Shown here one piece after another: positions 8,916 through 16,397 of a stretch of 64,000 nt of DNA. The first letter of the stretch is position 1. The number at the start of each line of letters is the position of its first letter. The translations under genes were made by a program, and so were the position numbers. Location of the stretch: positions 1 through 64,000 of the forward strand of contig NZ_JBMPIX010000019.1 of NCBI RefSeq assembly GCF_049341065.1, read 5' to 3'. The notes below the pieces were generated by a model, which did not search any database, was not told where the DNA came from, and worked only from the letters and a program-made list of their open reading frames with translations. The DNA comes from Pacificoceanicola sp049341065 (lineage in GTDB: Bacteria > Pseudomonadota > Alphaproteobacteria > Rhodobacterales > Rhodobacteraceae).

Positions 8916-9524
8916 TCAATCCGCCATCGCCAGTTTGAGCCCCAGAAAACCAAAGGCCCCGGCGAAACACGTCTTGATCCATTTCATTACATTGGGACGC
9001 TTGATGATGTACTCGCGAGCACTTGCAGCGAAGGCGCCGTAACCAACAAACACGATAAACGTCATGACCATGAAGGCGATCGCAAGCACAGCCAATTCAT
9101 TGGTGACATTCGCGGAGTTCGCCGACGTGAATTGCGGCAGGAACGCCAGGAAAAACAGCGACAGTTTGGGGTTCAATACGTTGATCAACGTGCCGGTGAC
9201 GGCAATCTTCGAGTAGCTTTGCGGGCTCCTCTCTTCTCTGACATCCATGGCTCCGCCATCCTTCAAAATGCTCCAGGCCATGTAGAAAAGATAAATCACA
9301 CCAAGAAATTTGATAGCCTGAAACGCCAGTGCGCTGGTGTGCAAAAGAGCGGCCAGCCCAATGATGCTCGCAACGGCGGCGGGAACGGTACCAAAGGTAC
9401 ATCCGACGGCAGCCGCGATACTGGCCTTGAAACCTCGCCCCAAACCCACGGATAGCGTGTAAATGACCCCGGTGCCGGGCATCAAAACAACGACCAACGA
9501 CGTCAGAAAGAATTCAATCGACAT
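8916..9524 (-). CDS. LysE/RhtB family amino-acid exporter
   Basis: A 202-residue integral membrane protein with about six hydrophobic segments. The N terminus carries the LysE-family signature MPGTGVIYTLSVGLGRG, and the middle has TGTLINVLNPKLSLFFLAFLPQF, another family hallmark. Members export amino acids or homoserine lactone-type compounds; the substrate is unknown. The ATG at 9524 fits the family start; a longer frame begins 21 codons upstream but adds a hydrophilic leader. The gene is isolated, downstream in map order of the chemoreceptor and convergent with it. Confidence 0.92.
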   Translation of the reverse strand: MSIEFFLTSLVVVLMPGTGVIYTLSVGLGRGFKASIAAAVGCTFGTVPAAVASIIGLAALLHTSALAFQAIKFLGVIYLFYMAWSILKDGGAMDVREERSPQSYSKIAVTGTLINVLNPKLSLFFLAFLPQFTSANSANVTNELAVLAIAFMVMTFIVFVGYGAFAASAREYIIKRPNVMKWIKTCFAGAFGFLGLKLAMAD

Positions 9525-9644
9525 AATGCTGTCCCATTTGGGGGCAGTATTTTCGCGGCCTACCCAAAAGTCAACGACGTCCACCATCCTTTGGACAGGT
9601 CACATGCGCGCCGTCAGCCCCTAGTACCCGACCGGGTGCCAAAC

Positions 9645-9674
9645 CAAAAAAGGCCGCTCCCGAAAGGAGCGGCC
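9645..9674 (-). terminator. Terminator of tig
   Basis: A perfect nine-base stem (GGCCGCTCC / GGAGCGGCC, loop CGAAA) lies 22 bases past the tig stop. It is flanked by six A residues, which read as a T tract on the minus strand. Confidence 0.92.
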
Positions 9675-9696
9675 CCTGCCCTGCCATGCGGCGGGA

Positions 9697-11028
9697 TTAT
9701 TCTTCGTCGAGCGCCTCGACGGCCTTTTGAAGATCGTCCTTGGAGACCTCTTTCTCAGTCACCTGAGCGCCCTCGACAATGTGGTCGATGACCTTATCTT
9801 CGAAGATCGGCGCGCGCAGCTGCTGCTGCATCTGCGGGTTCTGACGGACATAATCAAAGAAGGCACGTTCTTGACCCGGGTACTGACGCGCCTGATTCAT
9901 GATCGCCTGAGTCATCTCGGAATCAGAGACCTCGACCTCGGCCTTCTGGCCCAGTTCGGCCAGCAGCAGGCCAAGACGTACGCGGCGCTCGGCCAGCTTG
10001 TTGTGCTCGTCCGTCGGCTCCATCTCGCCGTGGTCGTGGCCGTGATCTTCCGGGTGCTCTTCGTGGTACAGCTGGTGTGCAATCTGCTTGGCCTCGGCCT
10101 CAACCAGCGAGGGGGGCAGATCAAAGGACACAAGGCCGTCCAGCTCGTCGAGCAGGGTGCGCTTCATCACCGCGCGTGCAGCGCCAGCGTATTCGGCTTC
10201 CAGACGCTCACGGATCTGGCCTTTCAGCGCTTCGAGATCCTCGGCGCCGAATTTCTGCGCCAGCTCGTCGTTGATCTCGGCGGCGACGGGTTCTTTGACG
10301 GCCTTCACGGTCACGTCAAAGACAGCGTCCTTGCCGGCCAGATTCTCGGCGCCGTATTCCTCGGGGAACTTGACCTCAACGGCCTTTTCTTCGCCTGCCT
10401 TCACGCCAACCAGCTGCTCTTCGAAGCCGGGGATGAACGAGCCGGAGCCCAGCGTCAGCGGGTAATCCTCGGCAGCGCCGCCTTCAAAGGCTTCGCCGTC
10501 GACCTTGCCAACGAAGTCGATCACGATCTGATCGCCGTCCTTGGCCTTGGAGCCTTTCTTGCGATCTTTGAAGTCCTGCGCGGTTTCGGCAAGGTTCGCC
10601 AGCGCTTCGTCAACCGACGCGTCGTCGGCCTTGGCCACCAGCTTTTCGATCTTGATGACGGAAAAATCGACTTCGGGGACCTCGGGCAGCGCCTCGTAGG
10701 ACATCACGACATTGATGTCGTCGCCTTCTTTCCAGTCCTCGTCCGTCATCTTGACGTCGGGCTGCAGCGCGGGACGGTCGCCGCTGTCTTCAAAATGCTT
10801 GTTCATGGCGCCGTCGATGGCCTCTTGCATCGACTCGCCCAGCAGGCGCGGGCCAAACTGCTTTTTCAGCAGCGGCATCGGCACCTTGCCCTTGCGAAAG
10901 CCCTTCATCTCGATTTCGGGCTGAGCTTCGGCCAGCTTTTCGTTGACCTTCTCGTCAAGCTCGGCGGCCGTGACAGTGATCGCGTAGGCGCGCTTCAAAC
11001 CTTCGTTCAGCGTCTCGGTGACCTGCAT
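9697..11028 (-). CDS. tig: Trigger factor (ribosome-associated peptidyl-prolyl isomerase)
   Basis: Trigger factor binds ribosomal protein L23 at the exit tunnel and shields nascent chains. The 443-residue protein has the ribosome-binding signature GFRKGKVPMPLLKKQFG near residues 44-60, an FKBP-type PPIase domain (about 150-250, with KDGDQIVIDFVGKVDG and LGSGSFIPGFEEQLVG) and a helical C-terminal chaperone domain. A His/Asp-rich stretch (HEEHPEDHGHDHGE) sits in the C-terminal part, as in many Rhodobacteraceae. The ATG at 11028 is preceded by AGAGGA; the frame remains open upstream but adds residues unlike the family. Confidence 0.97.
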   Translation of the reverse strand: MQVTETLNEGLKRAYAITVTAAELDEKVNEKLAEAQPEIEMKGFRKGKVPMPLLKKQFGPRLLGESMQEAIDGAMNKHFEDSGDRPALQPDVKMTDEDWKEGDDINVVMSYEALPEVPEVDFSVIKIEKLVAKADDASVDEALANLAETAQDFKDRKKGSKAKDGDQIVIDFVGKVDGEAFEGGAAEDYPLTLGSGSFIPGFEEQLVGVKAGEEKAVEVKFPEEYGAENLAGKDAVFDVTVKAVKEPVAAEINDELAQKFGAEDLEALKGQIRERLEAEYAGAARAVMKRTLLDELDGLVSFDLPPSLVEAEAKQIAHQLYHEEHPEDHGHDHGEMEPTDEHNKLAERRVRLGLLLAELGQKAEVEVSDSEMTQAIMNQARQYPGQERAFFDYVRQNPQMQQQLRAPIFEDKVIDHIVEGAQVTEKEVSKDDLQKAVEALDEE

Positions 11029-11184
11029 GGTATTCCTCTTCGGCTCGGGCCCGCAGGAATTGCGGTCGCCCCTGTTCAAAATCTGCGTTCTTCTAAGCAC
11101 CGAGGCCATGTGGCGCAAGGTGAATCGTGGGGGGATTGGGCATGTTCCTGCCCCATCCGGGGGAATAAGCCGGTGATTGGCGGA

Positions 11185-11949
11185 TCAGACCTTGGATAAG
11201 GGCGCCATCCAGCCCAGCGACTCGGCTGTTGGGCCGTTGGGTTTGTACTCGGCGCCAAGCGGCACCGACCAGCCCTTGGCCGCCAGATCGGCAAAGATCA
11301 TGGCATAGTTCAGCTCGCCCTGATCGGGACGGCCGCGATCAGGGACCGAGGCAAACTGGACGTGGCCAACGATATCCCGCAGATCCGCAAAGCGGGTGGT
11401 GATGTCGCCTTCGGTGCGGCCGATGTGGTAGCAGTCGAACATCAGCTTGAGGTTCGGCGCGCCGACCTCGGTGATGATCTGGCGCGCCTGATCCGTTGTC
11501 TGAAGGAAATAACCCGGCGCGTCGTGCCGATTCAGCGGCTCGATCAGGATGGTGATCCCCAGCGCGGCAGCGGCACCTGCCGCATGAGACAAATTTTCCG
11601 CAAAGGTTTGCGCCGCTTCCGGCCCCGAGGCAAATCCGGCCATGACGTGCACCGCCCCTGCCCCGATCTGCGCGGCATACTCCAGCGCCTGATCAATCGC
11701 CGCGCGGGCCTCGGCCTGCCGCCCCGGCAGCGCGGCAAGACCGTTCTCTCCGGGATTGCCGCGCACCGTGTTGATCCCGAGCATCTTAAGCCCGGTGTCG
11801 TCCAGCGCGGCCTTTGTCTGTTCCGCCGGTGTTTCATAAGGCCAATGACACTCCACCGCCGCAAAGCCTGCGGATTTGGCGGCGCGAATGGCTTCGGGCA
11901 GGCTCATATCCTGCCAGAGAAAGCCGAGGTTGGCGGAAAACTGCGTCAT
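11185..11949 (-). CDS. otnI: 2-oxo-tetronate isomerase (hydroxypyruvate isomerase family)
   Basis: A 254-residue TIM-barrel protein of the hydroxypyruvate isomerase/AP endonuclease 2 family. Conserved metal and substrate residues appear in EPLNRHDAPGYFL (about 139-151) and in LMFDCYHIGRTEGD. OtnI isomerises 2-oxo-tetronate to 3-oxo-tetronate in D-erythronate catabolism. Its ATG overlaps the otnC stop (ATGA), so translation is coupled. Operon membership with otnK, otnC and ltnD favours OtnI over a free-standing glyoxylate-pathway Hyi. Confidence 0.9.
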   Translation of the reverse strand: MTQFSANLGFLWQDMSLPEAIRAAKSAGFAAVECHWPYETPAEQTKAALDDTGLKMLGINTVRGNPGENGLAALPGRQAEARAAIDQALEYAAQIGAGAVHVMAGFASGPEAAQTFAENLSHAAGAAAALGITILIEPLNRHDAPGYFLQTTDQARQIITEVGAPNLKLMFDCYHIGRTEGDITTRFADLRDIVGHVQFASVPDRGRPDQGELNYAMIFADLAAKGWSVPLGAEYKPNGPTAESLGWMAPLSKV

Positions 11950-12593
11950 ACGTCCCACTCCACGTTGAATTCGGTCACGACGGCCTGAATTTGCTCAGCC
12001 GTCAACGCCCGCGCCTGCGTGCCGCGCAACAGCATCGCCAGCTTGGCGGTTTCTTCAAGCTCTTCTACCGCGTTGCAGGCGGCCTCGACATCCTTGCCCG
12101 CCACCACCGGCCCGTGGTTGGCCAGCATCACCGCCGTGCGTTTGCCCGCCAGCCCGCGCACCGCCTCGCCCATGGCTGGATCGCCCGGCAAAAAGAAGGG
12201 CAGCAGCTTGACCTTGCCAAGCTTCATCAAGGCATAGGGCGTCAGCGGCGGCAAAAAGTTGTCTTCATCGACATCCGGCAGCATCGACATGGCGACCGAG
12301 TGGCATGAATGCAGATGCACAACTGCCCCCGCCGTGCTGCGCGTGTCGTAAAACGCCGAATGCAGCGGCATTTCCTTGGTCGGCTTGTCGCCAGAGATCA
12401 ACCGCCCCGAGGCGTCAAAGCGCGACAGGCGCGCCGGATCAAGACGGCCAAAGCTGGTGCCCGTGGGCGAGACCAGCAGCCCTCCGTCCTCGGTCCGGGC
12501 CGAGATATTGCCGGTGCTGCCGTGCGTCAGCCGCCGGTCGAACAATGACTTGGCCAGCAGGCAAATCTGTTCGCGCAGCGCCGCCTCGCTCAT
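11946..12593 (-). CDS. otnC: 3-oxo-tetronate 4-phosphate decarboxylase (class II aldolase fold)
   Basis: A 215-residue class II aldolase/adducin-family protein. It shows THGSTGNISAR (substrate and phosphate site), the zinc ligands in VHLHSCHS and a later His in MLANHGPVVAG. OtnC decarboxylates 3-oxo-tetronate 4-phosphate to dihydroxyacetone phosphate. The start at 12593 overlaps the otnK stop as ATGA; the frame is open further upstream but that part runs within otnK. Confidence 0.91.
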   Translation of the reverse strand: MSEAALREQICLLAKSLFDRRLTHGSTGNISARTEDGGLLVSPTGTSFGRLDPARLSRFDASGRLISGDKPTKEMPLHSAFYDTRSTAGAVVHLHSCHSVAMSMLPDVDEDNFLPPLTPYALMKLGKVKLLPFFLPGDPAMGEAVRGLAGKRTAVMLANHGPVVAGKDVEAACNAVEELEETAKLAMLLRGTQARALTAEQIQAVVTEFNVEWDV

Positions 12594-13828
12594 GCGGCAC
12601 CTGACAGTTGCTTGTTCGCCTTGGCAAAGAAATCCTCGGCGCCGAAATTGCCGGATTTCAGTGCCACAACCAGATCGGGCCGGGCGCGCAGGGCCGGCAC
12701 GCCCGGGTCGATTTCGGGGCCAATCTCGAGCCTGTCGAGCGCCAACCCCTCGACGATCGCGCCAGAGGTTTCGCCCCCCGCGGTGATCACCCGTGTCGCG
12801 CCGCCAGCGACGCACAGGCGCGCCACTTCGGCAAAAAAGCCTTCCAGCGCTTCGGACGCCGTTTCGCGGCCAAAACGCGCCTGCACGTCTTTGACCACCT
12901 CGGGATCGGCGGAACTGTAGACCAGCGGCAGCCCATCGGCGCCCATCGCCCAATCGGCAATCTCAAGCGCGGAAAGCCGTTTTTCGATCACATCGGCGGC
13001 TATGATCTCGCGGCTGGGGTTGGTCTTTTTGTGCAAGTTTACTTGAGCGCGCGTCGCGATCGAACAGGATCCGGACAGTGCCACGGCGCGCCCCGCCTGC
13101 CCCTGCCACGGCACCGCCTGCGCGCTGCAGCCGAAATTCGCCGGCAGCCCAAGCGCCACGCCCGAACCACCGGTGATCAAGGGCAAACCGTTCGCGGCGC
13201 GGCCAATCTCGATCAGGTCTTCGTCGCGAATGGCATCCACCACGATCAGCCGCTTGCCCGCCGCATGCTGCGCGTTCAACGCGTTGGCAATCGCCTCGGC
13301 CCCGGCAAAGACATCACTGGCCGCTACATGGCCGACCTTGAAGCTTGTCTGCGGCGCCAGCCAACGGCGCAGGTCCGGGTCGGTCATCGGCGTCAACGGA
13401 TGGTTCTGCATCCCGCTTTCGTTCAAAAGCTGGTCCTTGACGAACAAATGCCCCTGATAGACCGAGCGCCCGGTGCCCGGAAAAGCCGGACATACGATGA
13501 CCTGATAGGCGTTCAGCGCCTTGGCCAAAGCCTCGGCCACCGGACCGATATTGCCCTTCGGGGTGGAATCGAAGGTCGAGCAATATTTGAAAAAGATCTG
13601 CTCGCACCCCTGCGCCCTTAGCCACTCCAAGGCGGTAAGCGATTGTGCGACCGCCTCGCCCGGATCAATGGAGCGCGATTTCAGCGCCACCACACCGGCC
13701 TGCACATCATTGCTGGCGGGGCCTTCCGGCACGCCGGTATATTGCACCGTCTTCATGCCGCCCTTGGCCAGCGTGTTGGCCAGATCAGAAGACCCCGTGA
13801 AATCGTCTCCAATGCAGCCCAGTTTCAT
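12590..13828 (-). CDS. otnK: 3-oxo-tetronate kinase (DUF1537 family)
   Basis: A 412-residue four-carbon acid sugar kinase. The N-terminal motif IGDDFTGSSDLANTLAKGG holds the sugar-acid site, and the C-terminal nucleotide domain has VITAGGETSGAIVEGL. It phosphorylates 3-oxo-tetronate at O4. Both ends overlap neighbours by four bases (ATGA), with ltnD upstream and otnC downstream. Together with LtnD, OtnI and OtnC it gives a route from threonate/erythronate-type acids to dihydroxyacetone phosphate. Confidence 0.93.
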   Translation of the reverse strand: MKLGCIGDDFTGSSDLANTLAKGGMKTVQYTGVPEGPASNDVQAGVVALKSRSIDPGEAVAQSLTALEWLRAQGCEQIFFKYCSTFDSTPKGNIGPVAEALAKALNAYQVIVCPAFPGTGRSVYQGHLFVKDQLLNESGMQNHPLTPMTDPDLRRWLAPQTSFKVGHVAASDVFAGAEAIANALNAQHAAGKRLIVVDAIRDEDLIEIGRAANGLPLITGGSGVALGLPANFGCSAQAVPWQGQAGRAVALSGSCSIATRAQVNLHKKTNPSREIIAADVIEKRLSALEIADWAMGADGLPLVYSSADPEVVKDVQARFGRETASEALEGFFAEVARLCVAGGATRVITAGGETSGAIVEGLALDRLEIGPEIDPGVPALRARPDLVVALKSGNFGAEDFFAKANKQLSGAA

Positions 13829-14730
13829 GCGTCATCTCCCGGCAAGGTGATCCCCGAATTGCGTGCATAAACCTTGGCCACGGCGGCGTCATCCTCGCCG
13901 CCCAGCCCCATGCCCTGCGCCGCAAGGTATTGCTGCATGGCCGCGGCAGTGATCGGCGCGCCGAATTTCGCGGATTTGGCGATGTCCAGCACGATGCCCA
14001 GATCCTTGGGCCAGATATTGACCGAGGAATGCGGCGTGTAATCGCCCGCCACGATATGCGGCGCGCGGTTCTCCAGCATCCAGGACGTACCGGCGCATTT
14101 GCTGATGACTTCGACGAACTGCTCGGGGGCGACCCCCTGGGTCATGCCAAAGGTCAGCGCCTCGGCCATGGCAGCGATGTGCACACCGGCCAAAAGCTGA
14201 TTCACCGCCTTCATGGCGCTGCCCGCCCCGGCGCTGTCTCCCAGTTCGAACACCGTCTCGGCGGTGGCTTCAAGCACCGGGCGCGCGGCGGCAAAGGCTT
14301 CGGCTGTGCCCGAGGCCATGACCGACAGTTGCCCGTTTGCTGCCTTGATCGAACCACCCGAAATCGGCGCGTCCAGATAAAGCACACCCTGCTCGGCGCA
14401 GCGTGCCTCCATCGACCGGGCGAAGTCCGGCGGAACGGTGGCGCAGGCCATGACGGCTGCCCCCTTGCGCAGCTGCGAGACCACGCCCGCCGCCCCAAAG
14501 AGGACATCTTCGGTCTGCGCCGCATTCAGCACCACAACGACCACCACATCCAGACCTGCGGCAACCTCGCTCAGCCCGCCCGCCGCACCGCCGTCGCTGG
14601 TAAAACGCGCTTCGGCGGCGGGATTCACGTCAAAGCCATGGGTCGGCAATCCGGCCTTCAGGCAGGACGAAGCCATGCCATACCCCATGGAGCCAAGGCC
14701 AATCACTGCGGTCTTTGTGTCAGCGGTCAC
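13825..14730 (-). CDS. ltnD: L-threonate dehydrogenase (3-hydroxyisobutyrate dehydrogenase family)
   Basis: A 301-residue NAD-dependent beta-hydroxyacid dehydrogenase. It has the dinucleotide motif VIGLGSMGYGMA, the substrate motif DAPISGGS, GSAMKAVNQLLAG with the catalytic Lys, and a C-terminal PKDLGIVLDIAK. LtnD oxidises L-threonate to 2-oxo-tetronate. The start is GTG at 14730, with AAGGA about 7 bases ahead. It opens a four-gene operon in which all three junctions are ATGA overlaps. No linked regulator or transporter gene is visible. Confidence 0.92.
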   Translation of the reverse strand: MTADTKTAVIGLGSMGYGMASSCLKAGLPTHGFDVNPAAEARFTSDGGAAGGLSEVAAGLDVVVVVVLNAAQTEDVLFGAAGVVSQLRKGAAVMACATVPPDFARSMEARCAEQGVLYLDAPISGGSIKAANGQLSVMASGTAEAFAAARPVLEATAETVFELGDSAGAGSAMKAVNQLLAGVHIAAMAEALTFGMTQGVAPEQFVEVISKCAGTSWMLENRAPHIVAGDYTPHSSVNIWPKDLGIVLDIAKSAKFGAPITAAAMQQYLAAQGMGLGGEDDAAVAKVYARNSGITLPGDDA

Positions 14731-14886
14731 GTCACAATCCTTTTCATTCTATTCGCGGCAAACTGGCGGCGATTGTTAACGTTCTCAGTGCGAAGAATTA
14801 CCGGGCGAGTCAATCATGCGCAACATCGCCCAAGACCAAGACCGCAGGCCAAGTCGATCGGCCGTATCATCCGAATTTTGAAAAAA

Positions 14887-14971
14887 TGGTGCGGGTGGAG
14901 GGACTTGAACCCCCACGCCTTGCGGCGCCAGAACCTAAATCTGGTGCGTCTACCAATTTCGCCACACCCGC
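14887..14971 (-). tRNA. tRNA-Leu (anticodon UAG)
   Basis: The minus strand folds as an 85-base class II tRNA. The acceptor stem GCGGGTG / CACCCGC, the long variable arm and the T-arm GGTTCAAGTCC are all present, and CCA is encoded. The anticodon stem CCAGA / TCTGG encloses TTTAGGT, giving anticodon TAG (plus-strand CTA at 14935-14937), which reads CUN leucine codons. Confidence 0.95.
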
Positions 14972-15149
14972 ATCCGGCCCGGAAAACCACCGGGCAGGAC
15001 GCTATCTAGCAAAGCATTTGCATAAGCGCGAGAGGAAAATTCGGTACAAATTGAAGTCATCGAATTCCCAGAATGGACGCCGCTTTTACGCATTCTTGCC
15101 ACATTTGGGCGGAAATAAGGGCACAGACAAGATGACAGGATGATCGACC

Positions 15150-15644
15150 ATGGACCTTCAGCCCCTTGAGCACGCTTCCAAGACCCTCGAAGCCCGCCAC
15201 GTCGCGGCCGAGGATGGGCGCAACGCGCTGACCGCCGGCACCGTGGTGCTGACGCTGGACGGCGCCCTGCCGGTCGAATTCATCGCCGAGGGCGACAAGG
15301 TCATCACCCGCGACAGCGGCATCGCCATCGTCCGCCAGGTGCGTCGCACAAAGGTCCAGATGAAAACCGTGGCCATCAAGGCTGGCTCGCTGGGCAACAC
15401 CCGCCCGGATCGCGACGCTGTCCTGCCCGCCGCACAGGAAATCCTGATCCGCGACTGGCGCGCCGAAGCGCTGTTCGGCGCATCGCAAGCCTTGGTCCCG
15501 GCTTCGCGCCTTGTGGATGGCGAATACATCCGCGACATCGGCACGCGCGAGGTTGAAGTCGTCGAACTGATCTTCGACGCCCCCCACATTCTTTACGCAG
15601 ACGGTCTGGAAGTGGCCTCGGCAAAGTCAGAGCTGACCGCCTGA
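15150..15644 (+). CDS. Stand-alone Hint-like domain protein, tandem copy 1
   Basis: A 164-residue protein that is almost entirely a Hint (hedgehog/intein) type fold of the bacterial Hint_2 class. Its ALTAGTVVLTLDGALPVEFIAEGDKVITRDSG lines up with the CFTPGTRILT...GDLIVTRDNG segment of the large Hint proteins in this window. The catalytic Cys position is Ala26, and the histidine of SPQHRMLI is replaced (LPAAQEILI, Gln96). It therefore should not self-cleave by the standard chemistry. There is no signal peptide or RTX passenger. The ATG is preceded by AGGA; copy 2 follows 697 bases later and is nearly identical. Function unknown. Confidence 0.88.
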   Translation: MDLQPLEHASKTLEARHVAAEDGRNALTAGTVVLTLDGALPVEFIAEGDKVITRDSGIAIVRQVRRTKVQMKTVAIKAGSLGNTRPDRDAVLPAAQEILIRDWRAEALFGASQALVPASRLVDGEYIRDIGTREVEVVELIFDAPHILYADGLEVASAKSELTA

Positions 15645-15699
15645 CCTCAAAAAACTGCGATCTTGTTCAGCTGGGCGGACCACACGGTCCGCCTTTTGC
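15178..15699 (+). repeat. Tandem duplication, left copy (522 bases)
   Basis: This segment and 15875-16396 align without gaps, with ten mismatches found by eye (about 98 per cent identity). They cover most of the Hint-like coding region plus the following terminator. The copies are spaced 697 bases apart. Similarity continues weakly upstream (AGACAAGATGACAGGA occurs before both genes), suggesting a longer duplicated unit whose upstream part has diverged. Confidence 0.95.
15674..15697 (+). terminator. Terminator after Hint-like copy 1
   Basis: Perfect stem GGCGGACC / GGTCCGCC with loop ACAC, followed by TTTT, 30 bases after the stop codon. The same hairpin is repeated after copy 2. Confidence 0.9.
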
Positions 15700-15724
15700 G
15701 TTTAGGGGGCTGCCTCAACTATGG

Positions 15725-15755
15725 CCGGAAAGACTCAATGGAGGAGTTTTTCCGG
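15725..15755. promoter_or_regulatory. Inverted repeat upstream of Hint-like copy 2
   Basis: A 12-base inverted repeat with one mismatch (CCGGAAAGACTC / GAGTTTTTCCGG) encloses a seven-base centre (AATGGAG). It lies between the copy 1 terminator and the copy 2 start, about 90 bases before the gene. It has no counterpart upstream of copy 1. It could be a second transcription stop, an RNA structure in the leader, or an operator; the sequence alone does not decide. Confidence 0.5.
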
Positions 15756-15846
15756 TATGGCACCAGAAATCGACGCGACTTGGGCACATTCCTGCCTTAA
15801 TCCTTGATCAAAAAAAGAGGCAGACAAGATGACAGGAACGACAAAA

Positions 15847-16341
15847 ATGAACCTCCAAGCGCTTGAAAAACCGGCCAAGACCCTCGAAGCCCGCCACCTC
15901 GCGGCCGAGGATGGGCGCAACGCGCTGACCGCCGGCACCGTGGTGCTGACGCTGGACGGCGCCCTGCCGGTCGAATTCATCGCCGAGGGCGACAAGGTCA
16001 TCACCCGCGACAGCGGCATCGCCATCGTCCGCCAGGTGCGTCGCACCAAGGTCCAGATGAAAACCGTGGCCATCAAGGCTGGCTCGCTGGGCAACACCCG
16101 CCCGGACCGTGACGCTGTCCTGCCCGCCGCACAGGAAATCCTGATCCGCGACTGGCGCGCCGAAGCGCTGTTCGGCGCATCGCAGGCTCTGGTTCCGGCC
16201 TCGCGCCTTGTGGATGGCGAATTCATCCGCGACATCGGCACGCGCGAGGTTGAAGTCGTCGAACTGATCTTCGACGCCCCCCACATTCTTTACGCAGACG
16301 GTCTGGAAGTGGCCTCGGCAAAGTCAGAGCTGACCGCCTGA
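15847..16341 (+). CDS. Stand-alone Hint-like domain protein, tandem copy 2
   Basis: The second copy is 164 residues from the ATG at 15847, or 170 from an in-frame ATG at 15829. The shorter form aligns residue for residue with copy 1. Over the duplicated part only two residues differ (Val18 to Leu and Tyr126 to Phe), while the N-terminal 16 residues are more varied. The catalytic Cys and His positions of Hint domains are again Ala26 and Gln96. It has its own leader and terminator, so it is a separate transcription unit. Function unknown. Confidence 0.87.
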   Translation: MNLQALEKPAKTLEARHLAAEDGRNALTAGTVVLTLDGALPVEFIAEGDKVITRDSGIAIVRQVRRTKVQMKTVAIKAGSLGNTRPDRDAVLPAAQEILIRDWRAEALFGASQALVPASRLVDGEFIRDIGTREVEVVELIFDAPHILYADGLEVASAKSELTA

Positions 16342-16396
16342 CCTCAAAAAACTGCGATCTTGTTCAGCTGGGCGGACCACACGGTCCGCCTTTTGC
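15875..16396 (+). repeat. Tandem duplication, right copy (522 bases)
   Basis: Partner of the 15178-15699 repeat at a fixed offset of 697 bases. Of the ten substitutions seen, eight fall in codons without changing the residue, so both copies appear to have been held under protein-level constraint since the duplication, or were homogenised by conversion. Confidence 0.95.
16371..16394 (+). terminator. Terminator after Hint-like copy 2
   Basis: Identical to the hairpin after copy 1 (GGCGGACC / GGTCCGCC plus TTTT). It lies 4 bases before the end of the convergent nnr gene. Confidence 0.9.
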
Positions 16397-16397
16397 T

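Noticed and set aside
11133..11158. Inverted repeat after the otn operon as a terminator
   Set aside because: The stem has a mismatch and no T run follows on the minus strand, so it was not listed as a terminator.
9727..11199. Long plus-strand frame antisense to tig; similar ones antisense to glnA, pntA, glcB and mprF
   Set aside because: They are shadows of conserved genes, without ribosome sites or family features.
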